14,049 nt of DNA, taken from positions 1-14,049 of the forward strand of contig JAZOAL010000118.1 in the NCBI GenBank assembly GCA_045595425.1, written 5' to 3'. This document shows positions 1 to 8,831 of this stretch, in pieces. The position numbers were made by a program, and so were the translations under genes. This DNA comes from SIG710 sp045595425. GTDB lineage: Bacteria > Bacillota > Clostridia > Oscillospirales > CAG-272. How positions within the stretch are numbered: the stretch's first letter is position 1; the number at the start of each line of letters is the position of its first letter. The notes beneath the pieces are model-generated. The model was not told the origin of the DNA and made no database searches. It saw only the letters and a list, made by a program, of their open reading frames with translations.

Positions 1-82
1 AGTTCAGTACTGAGATCCTTCGCCAAAGGCGAAGGATCTCATGAACTGTTTGTTACTTCTCTGCTAAATTATTGTTTAGCAG
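1..82. repeat. Right end of a dispersed palindromic repeat, copy 1 (cut by window edge)
   Basis: Positions 12-24 and 28-40 form a perfect 13-bp inverted repeat (GAGATCCTTCGCC / GGCGAAGGATCTC) with loop AAA. It is flanked by AGTTCA (1-6) and its complement TGAACT (42-47). The order of blocks GTTCAGTACTG, GCGAAGGATC, ATGAAnTGTTTGT and TAAATTATTGTTT (65-77) is the same as in the right arm of the element at 12346-12557, so this is a second copy whose left part lies outside the window. The last 22 bases (61-82) also form a perfect 8-bp hairpin, CTGCTAAA / TTTAGCAG. There is no coding capacity. It is most likely a non-autonomous repeat; the mobilising enzyme, if any, is not visible. Confidence 0.75.
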
Positions 83-168
83 TTGGTTTTCGAGCTTTTA
101 TAGATACCGAAATAATTATTTTGCAAAAAATACGTCAAATAAGCTAAAAACATTTACAAATATGCTCT

Positions 169-198
169 GGGGCTGTATCACATAAGTGAGACAGCCCC
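169..198 (-). terminator. Hairpin downstream of addA, probable operon terminator
   Basis: GGGGCTGT (169-176) pairs perfectly with ACAGCCCC (191-198), and TCAC (178-181) with GTGA (186-189), giving a long GC-rich hairpin 44 bp beyond the addA stop codon. No immediate T-run follows on the minus strand (AGAGCATATTTG), so it is not a textbook intrinsic terminator. It could also serve a rightward gene outside the window. The stretch 83-168 is AT-rich and shows nothing else. Confidence 0.45.
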
Positions 199-241
199 GA
201 ATATATTTATGGCAAAACCGTGTCGGCAAAGCCGCACATTA

Positions 242-3200
242 TTATTCTATGCTGTCCCAGACACGAATGTCAAGAGCCTCTCCGAAAGGCAGTGAATAAA
301 TGCAGACTCTCGATGGTTCTTTTCCAAAGATCTTGCGAACGGCGGTACTGTAATAAGAAAGCTGGAGTCCATGTCTTTCACCGAGTTTTTTTGCGGCAAG
401 AGCAGAACTATTCAGCTCTGCCTCCTCAAGATAGTCGGTCTTATAATCACAAAGCGTGATATCTCCTTTTTCATCAATGAAAAGAAGGTCGATAACGCCC
501 TGAACAACTATCTTATCATCCCTTATCCGTTCTTTGAATTCCTCATCCGAGGTAAAGGCAGCGGCAGGCAAATCAATATTAAATCTCTGCTCTCGGTAAA
601 GCTTGCCTCCGTGCTCCATGGCGTTTTTCATCGATCGATAAAATCCACTCTCAAAAAATTCTTCAACATGGCAGATATTTATCAGCTCGGCAGTTTCTCG
701 TGCAAGCAGACCCATTTCACAGAGCCTTGCGATCTCCTCTTTTACACCGTTCTTTTCTGCATTTTCAAAATTGCAGAACTGCATAAAGGTATGCGTGGCA
801 GTTCCTCTGTCCGCCGCACTCGCCCTCTCGGCTTTGGGAATGAGAAAAGCAGGCTTATCACGCAGTGACACCTCTCCATTAAAGGGTTCTTCGGCATCAA
901 TGGGATCAAGCACCTCGGGGTAAAGCTTTGAAACCGAAAGCTTTGCAGGCAGACGGGATAAGTGGGAATAAGGATATTCAAAGGAAAAACGATCGGAAAT
1001 CCTAGAGAAAAGTGCATTTATTTTCTCTTCTTTGTCACTTTCCTCCGTGTCAAATTGGGCGTCAGAGCCCTTTACGGCATGATCGGGTATCTCATATGGC
1101 TCAAGGCGCTCAAAAGCAAGTATGCCCCTCTCTTCTTCACCCATTGAAAAATACACCGCCGCAATCCATTGCAGATAGCTGGAGCAGGACATGACAGAAT
1201 ATTCATCCGCATATTTTGCACGAAGCCTTGCCGCTTCCTCCCAGTTATCCGAATAGGAATATGCGCTCATATAGAGCCTCTCGCGTGCACGCGTCATCGC
1301 CACATAAAGCACGCGCATTTCTTCTTCGAGATCCTCACGCTCGTTTTTGGCGATTATTGCACGGCGTATGGCATTGTCTATCCTTGCAAATCCGCTTTCA
1401 TCTCCGAAAAGAACACCTATTCCAAGCTCACGGTCAAATTCGATTATATCGCTTCCCCTTCCGCCCAAAGCCTTGTGGGTTGAAACGATAAAGCAGATCG
1501 GAAATTCAAGGCCCTTTGAATTATGGATCGTCATAACGCTGACGACATTTGACGATCCCGAAGCTGCCGGCGGCTCTACAGTCTGACCCGAAGCTATAAT
1601 ATCATTTATATAGCAAATAAAGCTGTAAAGCCCCTTATATGAACCTGTCTCATACCTTCTCGCATAGTCATAGAGCAGAAGCAGATTTGCTCTGCTCTCA
1701 TTTATATCCGAAGACTCATCTTCATCATCACCGCCTGCAAAGGACAGCATCAGAGTATCGGAATAGAGGAATCGCAGAAGCCTGTCAACGGGGAGAAGTC
1801 TCGCCTGCTCCCGATAAAGCTCCAGTTTTTTGAGGAAAAAGGCGATCTTCTCCCGCAGGCTCTCACTTTCAGAATGTACTGAGGCATAGATGAGATCATC
1901 ATAAAGAGAGATCGCACCTTCTCCTTTTTTTCTTATCTCAACAAGCTCACCAAGTCCAAATCCGAAAAGCGGAGAACGCAGAACTCCCGCAAGATAAACA
2001 TCCTTTTGAGGATTGTCTATAACATTCAGCAAGCTCATAACAAGAAGAACCTCAGGGTTCTCAAAATAGTTCACGGTTGTCCTTGCGGAACAAGGAATCC
2101 CCTTTTCCGCAAGAGCCGCGGCAAAGCTGTTTGCCGCACGGTTGTCACGGGCGAGAATGGCAATATCCCGCGGTTCTATTCTCCTAAGCTTGCCATGATC
2201 CTCGCAGGTCTCATTCGGGTCACTTAGCAATCTTGATATTTCGCTTACCACTGCTTTCACTTCAAGATCTCCGCCCTTGCCTGCACATTTTTCCTGCTCC
2301 TCTTCCGTCATTTTGGCAAGCGCAGAGGCGGTATAGGCGCGTATCATCGAAAAACGCACCGTTTTCATTTCGCGTCCTTCGGGCTCGGTGCGCTTTTTGC
2401 AGATAAGTGCGTCCTTTTCGGTATAACCGATATTATTCGGTCCCTTTTCAAAAAGGAAGCCGCAAATGCGGTTGGTAATATCGATAACGGGCTTGTCACA
2501 TCGGAAATTTTCCGACATATATATGGCGCAATTCATGCTTTCCGATGACGAGTCAACATCGGGAAAAGTATTCTTATATGAAGCAAATACCGAAGGATTA
2601 GCGCCTCGGAAGCGATAAATGCTCTGCTTGATGTCTCCAACCATAAAACGGTTATTTGGCTTTGAGATCGCGCTGAAGATCATATCCTGAACAAGATCGG
2701 TATCCTGATATTCATCGATATAGATCTCGTCATATCTTTGGGAATACTCCTTTGCAAGAGGAGTAGGCATACCGTCCTCACCGATAAAGAGCTTAAGAGT
2801 GAAGCGCTTATTATCCGTAAAGTCACAGCCTCCGCGGCTTATTTTCTCCTCGGCAAAGCGCCGATGGAATTCGGACAAAAGATCATAGAGATTTCGGCAA
2901 AAATCCGCTGTTTTCAGCGCGTCCTGCGAAAGTATACTCTCGCTTGAAGCAAAGAATGATCCCCCAAGCCTTTCATATTCCTCAATACATTCGGTGCGCA
3001 GGTTTCTGAACTCGTTATATATCTGATCAGCATGAGGATATGAGCCGAGAGCAAGCTTTGAATATCCCGAAAACGCAGCAGCAGCCCCGTTATAATCTCC
3101 GTTTTCTATGGCACGTCGGGTAAGAGCGAAGTGCTCGCTGTCATATTTGAAGGATGGACCGTATGCTTTCGTTGCCTTTTCATCGCTCATTATCATTTCA

Positions 3201-3904
3201 AGCGCATCGGCATAAACCTTTTCACAGTGATCAAAAAATTCAAGGCTTCTCGCCTTCACCTCAAGTCCTACGCGTGTCTCGAAAAAGGGCATTGTTGCTT
3301 CTTTCTCCAGCTCCTCCGCATTTTTGATGAGAAATTCTATAAAATCAGGATATCCGCTGAGCTTTTTGTCATATAGATCGCAAAGCTCTCCTGCCGCGCT
3401 GACCACACCTCGTGAATCCATAAAGCAGTCCATAAAGCCTCTGAAGGAAGCTCCGCGCGTTTCATAAAAATACTCTATGACCTCTTCAAGCAGACCGAGC
3501 TTCATGACCTTCAGCTCGCTTTCATCCATCATCGTAAGCCTTGCAGGCAGTCCAAGCCGCTCAAAATTACTCTTTACAACTCTGAGATAAAACGAATCTA
3601 TCGTGCAAATATCGGCACTGCCCAGCTTTATCATCTGACGTGAAAGATGGCGGTTTGAAGGATTTTCAGCCAGAGCTTCACCGAGAGCTCTCGAAATCTT
3701 GCTCTTCAGATCAGCCGCCGCGGCTTTGGTAAAGGTAACGATGAGAAAACGCCCGATATCAGCAGGATTTTCTTCATTTGTCAGGGTGCGAATTATGCGT
3801 TCGGTCAGCGTTGTTGTCTTGCCCGAACCTGCCGCCGCCGAGACAAGCACTGTTTTGTCAGCAGTCTCAATAGCTTTTTTCTGAGCTTTTGTAAATTCAG
3901 CCAT
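242..3904 (-). CDS. addA: AddA, helicase-nuclease subunit of the AddAB complex
   Basis: ATP-dependent 3'-5' helicase and nuclease that, with AddB, resects double-strand breaks and loads RecA at Chi sites; cytoplasmic. The 1220 aa match the usual length (about 1230 in Bacillus). Superfamily 1A helicase motifs are intact: Walker A AAAGSGKT (23-30), IYIDEYQDTD (about 395), VGDIKQSIYRFRGANPS (about 418), MTIHNSKGLEFP (about 790) and VAMTRARERLY (about 867). The C-terminal RecB-type nuclease has GVID (1136-1139) and DYKTD (1153-1157) with the catalytic Asp/Lys. The ATG overlaps the 3' end of addB by 8 bp, and its binding site (GGAGGGGAGAAGG) lies inside the last addB codons, so translation is probably coupled. 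It is the last gene of the leftward operon. No lesion is seen. Identification is firm. Confidence 0.97.
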   Translation of the reverse strand: MAEFTKAQKKAIETADKTVLVSAAAGSGKTTTLTERIIRTLTNEENPADIGRFLIVTFTKAAAADLKSKISRALGEALAENPSNRHLSRQMIKLGSADICTIDSFYLRVVKSNFERLGLPARLTMMDESELKVMKLGLLEEVIEYFYETRGASFRGFMDCFMDSRGVVSAAGELCDLYDKKLSGYPDFIEFLIKNAEELEKEATMPFFETRVGLEVKARSLEFFDHCEKVYADALEMIMSDEKATKAYGPSFKYDSEHFALTRRAIENGDYNGAAAAFSGYSKLALGSYPHADQIYNEFRNLRTECIEEYERLGGSFFASSESILSQDALKTADFCRNLYDLLSEFHRRFAEEKISRGGCDFTDNKRFTLKLFIGEDGMPTPLAKEYSQRYDEIYIDEYQDTDLVQDMIFSAISKPNNRFMVGDIKQSIYRFRGANPSVFASYKNTFPDVDSSSESMNCAIYMSENFRCDKPVIDITNRICGFLFEKGPNNIGYTEKDALICKKRTEPEGREMKTVRFSMIRAYTASALAKMTEEEQEKCAGKGGDLEVKAVVSEISRLLSDPNETCEDHGKLRRIEPRDIAILARDNRAANSFAAALAEKGIPCSARTTVNYFENPEVLLVMSLLNVIDNPQKDVYLAGVLRSPLFGFGLGELVEIRKKGEGAISLYDDLIYASVHSESESLREKIAFFLKKLELYREQARLLPVDRLLRFLYSDTLMLSFAGGDDEDESSDINESRANLLLLYDYARRYETGSYKGLYSFICYINDIIASGQTVEPPAASGSSNVVSVMTIHNSKGLEFPICFIVSTHKALGGRGSDIIEFDRELGIGVLFGDESGFARIDNAIRRAIIAKNEREDLEEEMRVLYVAMTRARERLYMSAYSYSDNWEEAARLRAKYADEYSVMSCSSYLQWIAAVYFSMGEEERGILAFERLEPYEIPDHAVKGSDAQFDTEESDKEEKINALFSRISDRFSFEYPYSHLSRLPAKLSVSKLYPEVLDPIDAEEPFNGEVSLRDKPAFLIPKAERASAADRGTATHTFMQFCNFENAEKNGVKEEIARLCEMGLLARETAELINICHVEEFFESGFYRSMKNAMEHGGKLYREQRFNIDLPAAAFTSDEEFKERIRDDKIVVQGVIDLLFIDEKGDITLCDYKTDYLEEAELNSSALAAKKLGERHGLQLSYYSTAVRKIFGKEPSRVCIYSLPFGEALDIRVWDSIE

Positions 3905-6900
3905 CCTTCTCCCCTCCCTGCTCTATGTCTTTTATATGAGATCTGCGGCATACAGAGCTCATCCCGCAAAAGTCACAGGGCATATAGCCTCCGTCCTTTC
4001 GCGGCTCAATGCAAGCATTGCCCTCTCTGAGCTTTCCGAAAATATCTATGAGAGTATCAGCGACCATCTGATTTATCTCGTCAAATTCTTCCTCGCTCTT
4101 TAAAAACTTCTGCTTCTTTTTGGCACTTTTCGCATCCGAAAGGATAAATCTGAAATCCATATCGTTATTTATCGCGCTCAGCACCCTCTCATCCGAGAGC
4201 AGAAGACCGCTCCTTGAAATACTGCCGTCCGCATCTTTTATAATTTCATCCCTTTCGGTGCCGCTCATTCTCCGAAGTGCGGCGATCTTCGAAGAAAGAT
4301 AAACAACACCCGCAGGCTTCAGCTTCCCGTTTTCGCCGCATCCCATAAGCGCCTTGTTTTTTTCGCCCGTGCATATGCTGAAAAGATAAAGAAGCATTTG
4401 AAGATTTATACCCTCTCTGATCTCTTCAAGAGAAAATTCCTTCGCACCGGTCTTATAGTCAACAACCTTGACATAAACATCCTCACCCTCACGAAGCAGG
4501 TCAACTCTGTCCACAACACCTCGCATTGAGACTGTTGATCCATCCGCAAGAGTAAATTCAAGAGGTCTCACAGCATCCTCTCCCTTTTCATTTATCCTCA
4601 GTTCAAAGAAGGAAGGAACAAAACGGCTCTTTCGAAGCTCTGCCGTGATATTTTTTGCCACCAAGCGCGAAAGATGCGAAAGCTTCCTTACAACATGGGC
4701 AACACTCTCTCTTTTGGCATCCTTTTCAGGAAAATTCTCCTCTATATAAAGCCGCATAAGCTCCTTTAGAAGCTCGTCACATTCCTCCTCGGCACGGTCT
4801 GCATTAAAGCCGTTTTCGTCAGTGACGGTTTTGATAAATTTTTCAAGCAGTGCATGAATAAGAGAGCCGGTATCGCTTAGGCGGAATATATTTTTCTCAT
4901 CGCGGCGAAGGCGCAAAACATATTCGCACCAATATCTGAAATGACATTTAACATAGTTTTCAAGTGCTGACGGAGAAAAGGACATATGTCTTCCGAAAAT
5001 AAGATCTGCCATATCACCCGGAACTCTGCATTCCTTATCGCAAATGGGAATATAAAGAGCCGAAAGCCGGTCGGAATACTCCTCATGCGCGGAAAAATAC
5101 CGTCCGAGAGCTTCTCCAAGCTCTCCCTCAGCCAAGGTTGTATATTCAAAGGCAACCCTTTCGCTCCAAAGTCTGTCTTCAAGGGGAAGAGACGCATAAT
5201 CGGTCACAGGCAGTCCGAGAAGAAGTCTCGTTCTTTCAAATGCGAGGGACGGTCGAAGCTCCTTCCCCCCCTGAAGCTCGGATGCGGAATATGTCATTAT
5301 CAGTTTTTTAGAGGGCGCGGTCACGGCTCTGTAAACATAGAAAAGCTCCTCTGAGGATCTTTCCTCTCTGCCCCCTGAAAGCTCTATGCCGTTCTCGGAT
5401 AAAAACTGCTTGTCCTCGTCCGAAAGCATAAGATTTTCTTCAACATTTTCGGGAAAAACACCATCGTTCACACCGATAAGTATCACGCATTTCGGGCTGT
5501 CTGCACGCATAAGCGATGCCGAGCCCACAGTCACCTCATCGCAGGAGGTGGGAATAACGCCGATTTCCGTTTCGGAAAGGACTATACGCAGAGCCTGCTC
5601 AAAATCCGCGCTGTCATAGTGGCTCTCGCCACTGTCAAATTCGGCAAGTATCGCCAGAACATCAAGGATAGTGTTGTAAAGCCTCAAAGCCTCTGAAGCA
5701 CCCGTTTTGTCTCCGCGCTCAAGGCATTTTGCCGCAAAAGCTTTCATTTTTTCCGAAAGAGAAAGCTCCTCCATATATTCAAATACAGCGCGGCAGATAT
5801 CCTCATTTGTCTCTGCCTGATCAATTTTTCCGAAAAGATCAAGAAGAGGTGAAAGCAAAGCACGGCGAGCCTTGTTGACCTCATCGAGAATAACACGTCC
5901 GCGCTTGCTCGGCTCTGCCGAATATGAATCGGGATCCATCGTCCAGTCATCACCGATGAAAGCATTTCCGCTTATGCTCCATTTCCAGATATATTGCTCA
6001 AAAAGATCGGCAGAGCGAACCTCAAGTCCCGTAAGACCTGTTTTTATATATGTTATAACATCCTCCGTGCGCCAACCCATATTCTTGATCCTAAGAGCGC
6101 AAAGCAAAAGCTTGGCAAGAGGCATGGCGGTGATATCCTCGGTCTTTGACATGAAATAAGGTATATCCGCCTTATCGAGAGCACTGTCGATTATTCCCTC
6201 ATAGGCTTTTATATTTCTCGCAAGGATAACAATATCGCGGTAACGCATACCGCCTCTCACAAGCCTTGCAGCAAAGGAGCAGACCGCCTCCGCTTCCTCA
6301 TAAACATTCGTACATTTTATCAGCTCAACACCGTCGGCTGTATAGCCAGCGCCGATCTTCGCATCAAAACGCCAGATATCATCCCCAAGACGCAAAAGAG
6401 ACTCATTTTCCGTTCTTCGGTTTTCCGTAAGAACTGTACGCTCAATATCACAGCCGCACTTCTCCGCCAGCCTTTCAAGTCGGCGCAGTGTATTTGAAAC
6501 ACATTCAAATTGAACACCGCCGAGCGTTCCCTCGTGGGAAATGCAGAGCGACACAAAGGTACACTCCGCCTGACGGATAATATGAGAAATGACTTTCTCT
6601 TCCGCCGCAGTGAAGCTGGTAAACGAATCTATGTAAACATTGGTATCTGCAAAAAAATCATGCTCCCTCAGCTTCTCGGCAAGCTTTCCGATATCATCCG
6701 AAGCATCACCTGCGCCATGTCCCGATATTGCCGCGGAATATGCCGAATAAATAAGAGCCATATCCGAGAGCTTTGCCGCAAGCTTACTGCCGGCGGCGGC
6801 TTTCTTTGCCGCTCTTTCAATGGAAGCGGGCGATATGCAATATGCCTTAAATTCCTCAACTTGGGACAGCATCAGCGAAGCAAATGACGAGTCTCCGCTC

Positions 6901-7226
6901 TGCCTTCCGTATTCCGAAAGAAGCGGAGAAAGCTGACGAAGAGTATTCCACATGGCAAGGGCTTTGACAGGCGCGCTTATATAGCTATAAGTTAGGCCGC
7001 CGTATTTTCTGAAAACGCTGTTTGCCAAGCGCGTAAAATTAAGCACCTCAAAAGTAAGCTGTGCGGACGGGGGGAGCTGATTCAGCATTTCCCTCTCTCT
7101 TGCAACCGTCTCCTGCTCAGGCACAAGCAATATGGACCGCCTTCCGCACTCGGCGTCTTTTTTTATCATTTCGGTTATGAGATGTGTCTTTCCGCATCCC
7201 GCACCGCCCAGAATCAGTTTAAGCAT
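3897..7226 (-). CDS. addB: AddB, helicase-like/nuclease subunit of AddAB
   Basis: Partner of AddA. In the family it recognises Chi and cuts the 5' strand with its own RecB-type nuclease domain. At 1109 aa it is near the usual length (about 1160). Visible: Walker A GGAGCGKT (7-14) at the extreme N-terminus; the nuclease segment GVVDRVDL followed by VVDYKTG (D923, K925); and the four cysteines of the family's iron-sulfur staple, C761 (YVKCHFRYWC) with C1084, C1087 and C1093 in a CX2CX5C pattern, which links the two ends of the nuclease domain. GGAGG of its ribosome binding site overlaps the TAG of the upstream membrane-protein gene (9-bp gap). All key residues are present, so an active enzyme is expected. 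Confidence 0.96.
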   Translation of the reverse strand: MLKLILGGAGCGKTHLITEMIKKDAECGRRSILLVPEQETVAREREMLNQLPPSAQLTFEVLNFTRLANSVFRKYGGLTYSYISAPVKALAMWNTLRQLSPLLSEYGRQSGDSSFASLMLSQVEEFKAYCISPASIERAAKKAAAGSKLAAKLSDMALIYSAYSAAISGHGAGDASDDIGKLAEKLREHDFFADTNVYIDSFTSFTAAEEKVISHIIRQAECTFVSLCISHEGTLGGVQFECVSNTLRRLERLAEKCGCDIERTVLTENRRTENESLLRLGDDIWRFDAKIGAGYTADGVELIKCTNVYEEAEAVCSFAARLVRGGMRYRDIVILARNIKAYEGIIDSALDKADIPYFMSKTEDITAMPLAKLLLCALRIKNMGWRTEDVITYIKTGLTGLEVRSADLFEQYIWKWSISGNAFIGDDWTMDPDSYSAEPSKRGRVILDEVNKARRALLSPLLDLFGKIDQAETNEDICRAVFEYMEELSLSEKMKAFAAKCLERGDKTGASEALRLYNTILDVLAILAEFDSGESHYDSADFEQALRIVLSETEIGVIPTSCDEVTVGSASLMRADSPKCVILIGVNDGVFPENVEENLMLSDEDKQFLSENGIELSGGREERSSEELFYVYRAVTAPSKKLIMTYSASELQGGKELRPSLAFERTRLLLGLPVTDYASLPLEDRLWSERVAFEYTTLAEGELGEALGRYFSAHEEYSDRLSALYIPICDKECRVPGDMADLIFGRHMSFSPSALENYVKCHFRYWCEYVLRLRRDEKNIFRLSDTGSLIHALLEKFIKTVTDENGFNADRAEEECDELLKELMRLYIEENFPEKDAKRESVAHVVRKLSHLSRLVAKNITAELRKSRFVPSFFELRINEKGEDAVRPLEFTLADGSTVSMRGVVDRVDLLREGEDVYVKVVDYKTGAKEFSLEEIREGINLQMLLYLFSICTGEKNKALMGCGENGKLKPAGVVYLSSKIAALRRMSGTERDEIIKDADGSISRSGLLLSDERVLSAINNDMDFRFILSDAKSAKKKQKFLKSEEEFDEINQMVADTLIDIFGKLREGNACIEPRKDGGYMPCDFCGMSSVCRRSHIKDIEQGGEKDG

Positions 7227-7235
7227 TTCTGCCTC

Positions 7236-7988
7236 CTAATATATACAAATTATTTCAGATGCAACGCGCTCTATCACAACGCGGCGAAGCATAAAATAAT
7301 AATTTTTCCTTACCATATAAACATTTTCGGATTCCTTTCGTGCGGTAACATAAAAATCACTGCCTCCAATGCCTTCTCTTCCGAAAAAATGCGGTGAAAC
7401 AACAATACAAACAGAGTCCTCGGAAGCAAGCTCACGGGCATTCTGAGCAAAAAATGCGCCCTTCTCACCCCTTTTGGACAACTGCTTTTTTGAGGCGAAC
7501 AAAATATATACCTTTTTTCCGCCAAGCAGCTCTTCAAAATGCTTATTTGCATTTTTACTTCTGAAAAGGGCTATAAACAGGCTTACCGCTGAAAGCAAAG
7601 CAAAAAAAGGCAGTATTACTATCGTTGCCGAAATCCATGCGATAAACGCAACGCTGGTCTCTGCCCAAATAACGATGCGGGTCACAATACGCAATATCCA
7701 TGAGATCAGCCTGAACTTGCGAAAGAAGGAGATACCTCTTTGACACAGCATCCAAAAGGATGTGCTTTTAACAAGCGAGATCAAATATTTGGGATAATTG
7801 CGCACATTCATAAGACGTTCACGCCTTCCCTCAAGCCACCATAGCTTGGCGATCCCATCTCTGCCGCTTTGCAGACTCACATCCGAGCGCAAGCGTGCAT
7901 TTTCGGCTTCCAGCTCGTCTATCCTGTGCCTCAGTCTTCGGTTTTCGCGCTTCAGTTCATTATATTCGGGACCTTTTCTATCGCTCAT
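7236..7988 (-). CDS. Unknown protein: N-terminal coiled coil plus membrane segment(s)
   Basis: Family not recognised. The start chosen is the ATG at 7988 (250 aa): it has GGGAG five bases upstream, whereas the in-frame TTG at 8000 has no binding site. Residues about 8-38 are a charged heptad-like coiled coil (ELKRENRRLRHRIDELEAENARL). Residues about 93-143 are strongly hydrophobic, interrupted by R100, R104 and E110, so one or two membrane helices; no signal peptide. The C-terminal 100 residues are soluble and basic (KKVYILFASKKQLSKRGEKG, then a beta-rich segment ending ERVASEIICIY) without a recognised motif. The gene overlaps the end of the upstream iron-sulfur gene by 11 bp and lies 9 bp before addB, so it is co-transcribed with the repair genes. 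A function in repair is only suggested by position. Confidence 0.8.
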   Translation of the reverse strand: MSDRKGPEYNELKRENRRLRHRIDELEAENARLRSDVSLQSGRDGIAKLWWLEGRRERLMNVRNYPKYLISLVKSTSFWMLCQRGISFFRKFRLISWILRIVTRIVIWAETSVAFIAWISATIVILPFFALLSAVSLFIALFRSKNANKHFEELLGGKKVYILFASKKQLSKRGEKGAFFAQNARELASEDSVCIVVSPHFFGREGIGGSDFYVTARKESENVYMVRKNYYFMLRRVVIERVASEIICIY

Positions 7989-8790
7989 TTTCTCTCCCAA
8001 AGATCTTCAGATTTCGAAGGATAACATCCTTTCCGCGCCAAGAATATGCGCGGGATGAAAAATCCTCTTCGCTCATATTTTCTATTGTATCTGTTTTTAT
8101 AAAGGGTAAACGCTTTTGATGAAAAAATTCTATTTCTGTATCCGAAGCCCTATGCGAATGAGGGCAGGCATTCTGGCAAATATCGCACCCCCAAACAGAG
8201 CCGAGAGAAATGAGTTTTTCTTCCTCCTCCATTGTGAGAGTTCCCTTTTTTTGAGAAAGAGCCGAAAGACACTTAGCTTTGTTAAGCCCCACGGGACAAG
8301 CCCTTTCACATGCTCCGCACATCTCACATTTTTTGATTTTTCCCGTCGGAATATCTGCCTTGATATCACATATAATCTCGCCGAGAAATACATACGAAGA
8401 ATATTTTTCTGTTATCAGCATATGGTTTTTACCGATAACGCCGATGCCCGACATAGCCGCCGCGCTGATCTCCGCAATCGGCGAATGATCGGAAAAGCCT
8501 TCAAAAATATGACCGGGAAATTTTTCACGAAGCTGCGGAAGAACACGTCCGAAAAGCTCGGCAAAATATAAATGATAATCCCTTGACACCGCATAAAGTG
8601 AAAGATTACGAGCTTCCGAGTCTGCCACAAAATAAGGCACAGCAAGCATTATCACGGTACCCTCATCCCCGATTCCCGCTCTCTGAAGAAGATAAGGACG
8701 CACGATCTCACAAGATGAAAGCGGCAAAACAGATACATATTCTATTTTTTCCCCTTCAAATATCTCCTGTGCAAACGAAAGTATATCCAT
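7978..8790 (-). CDS. Epoxyqueuosine reductase-like iron-sulfur protein (short QueG-type)
   Basis: QueG reduces epoxyqueuosine to queuosine in the tRNA wobble base, using cobalamin and two [4Fe-4S] clusters. Seen here: LSLYAVSRDYH (63-73, like the family's SRYAxGRDYH), DHSPIAE (101-107, position of the catalytic Asp), GIGVIGKNHMLI followed by SSYVFLGEI (115-139), then eight cysteines C155, C158, C161, C165, C174, C202, C205 and C209 in CX2CX2CX3CP...CX2CX3CP spacing, enough for two clusters. The WRGKDVILRNLKI segment (251-263) matches the family end before the HEAT-like C-terminal domain, which is absent: 270 aa against about 380 in E. coli QueG. The start is the ATG at 8790 with AAGGAGG five bases upstream; an in-frame TTG at 8808 would swallow this site. 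Queuosine work is likely but not certain for the short form. Confidence 0.82.
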   Translation of the reverse strand: MDILSFAQEIFEGEKIEYVSVLPLSSCEIVRPYLLQRAGIGDEGTVIMLAVPYFVADSEARNLSLYAVSRDYHLYFAELFGRVLPQLREKFPGHIFEGFSDHSPIAEISAAAMSGIGVIGKNHMLITEKYSSYVFLGEIICDIKADIPTGKIKKCEMCGACERACPVGLNKAKCLSALSQKKGTLTMEEEEKLISLGSVWGCDICQNACPHSHRASDTEIEFFHQKRLPFIKTDTIENMSEEDFSSRAYSWRGKDVILRNLKIFGRENER

Positions 8791-8795
8791 ATCTT

Positions 8796-8802
8796 CCTCC
8801 TT
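8796..8802 (-). promoter_or_regulatory. Shine-Dalgarno site fixing the QueG-like start
   Basis: AAGGAGG read on the minus strand, 5 nt before the ATG at 8790. It lies inside the longer open frame that begins at TTG 8808, which argues that the first six codons of that frame are not translated. Confidence 0.85.
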
Positions 8803-8831
8803 TGTCAAAAATCCCGTTCGGAAAGCTCTGT

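Noticed and set aside
8790..8808. TTG start at 8808 for the QueG-like protein
   Set aside because: The AAGGAGG site at 8796-8802 would be inside the coding region and is ideally placed for the ATG at 8790.
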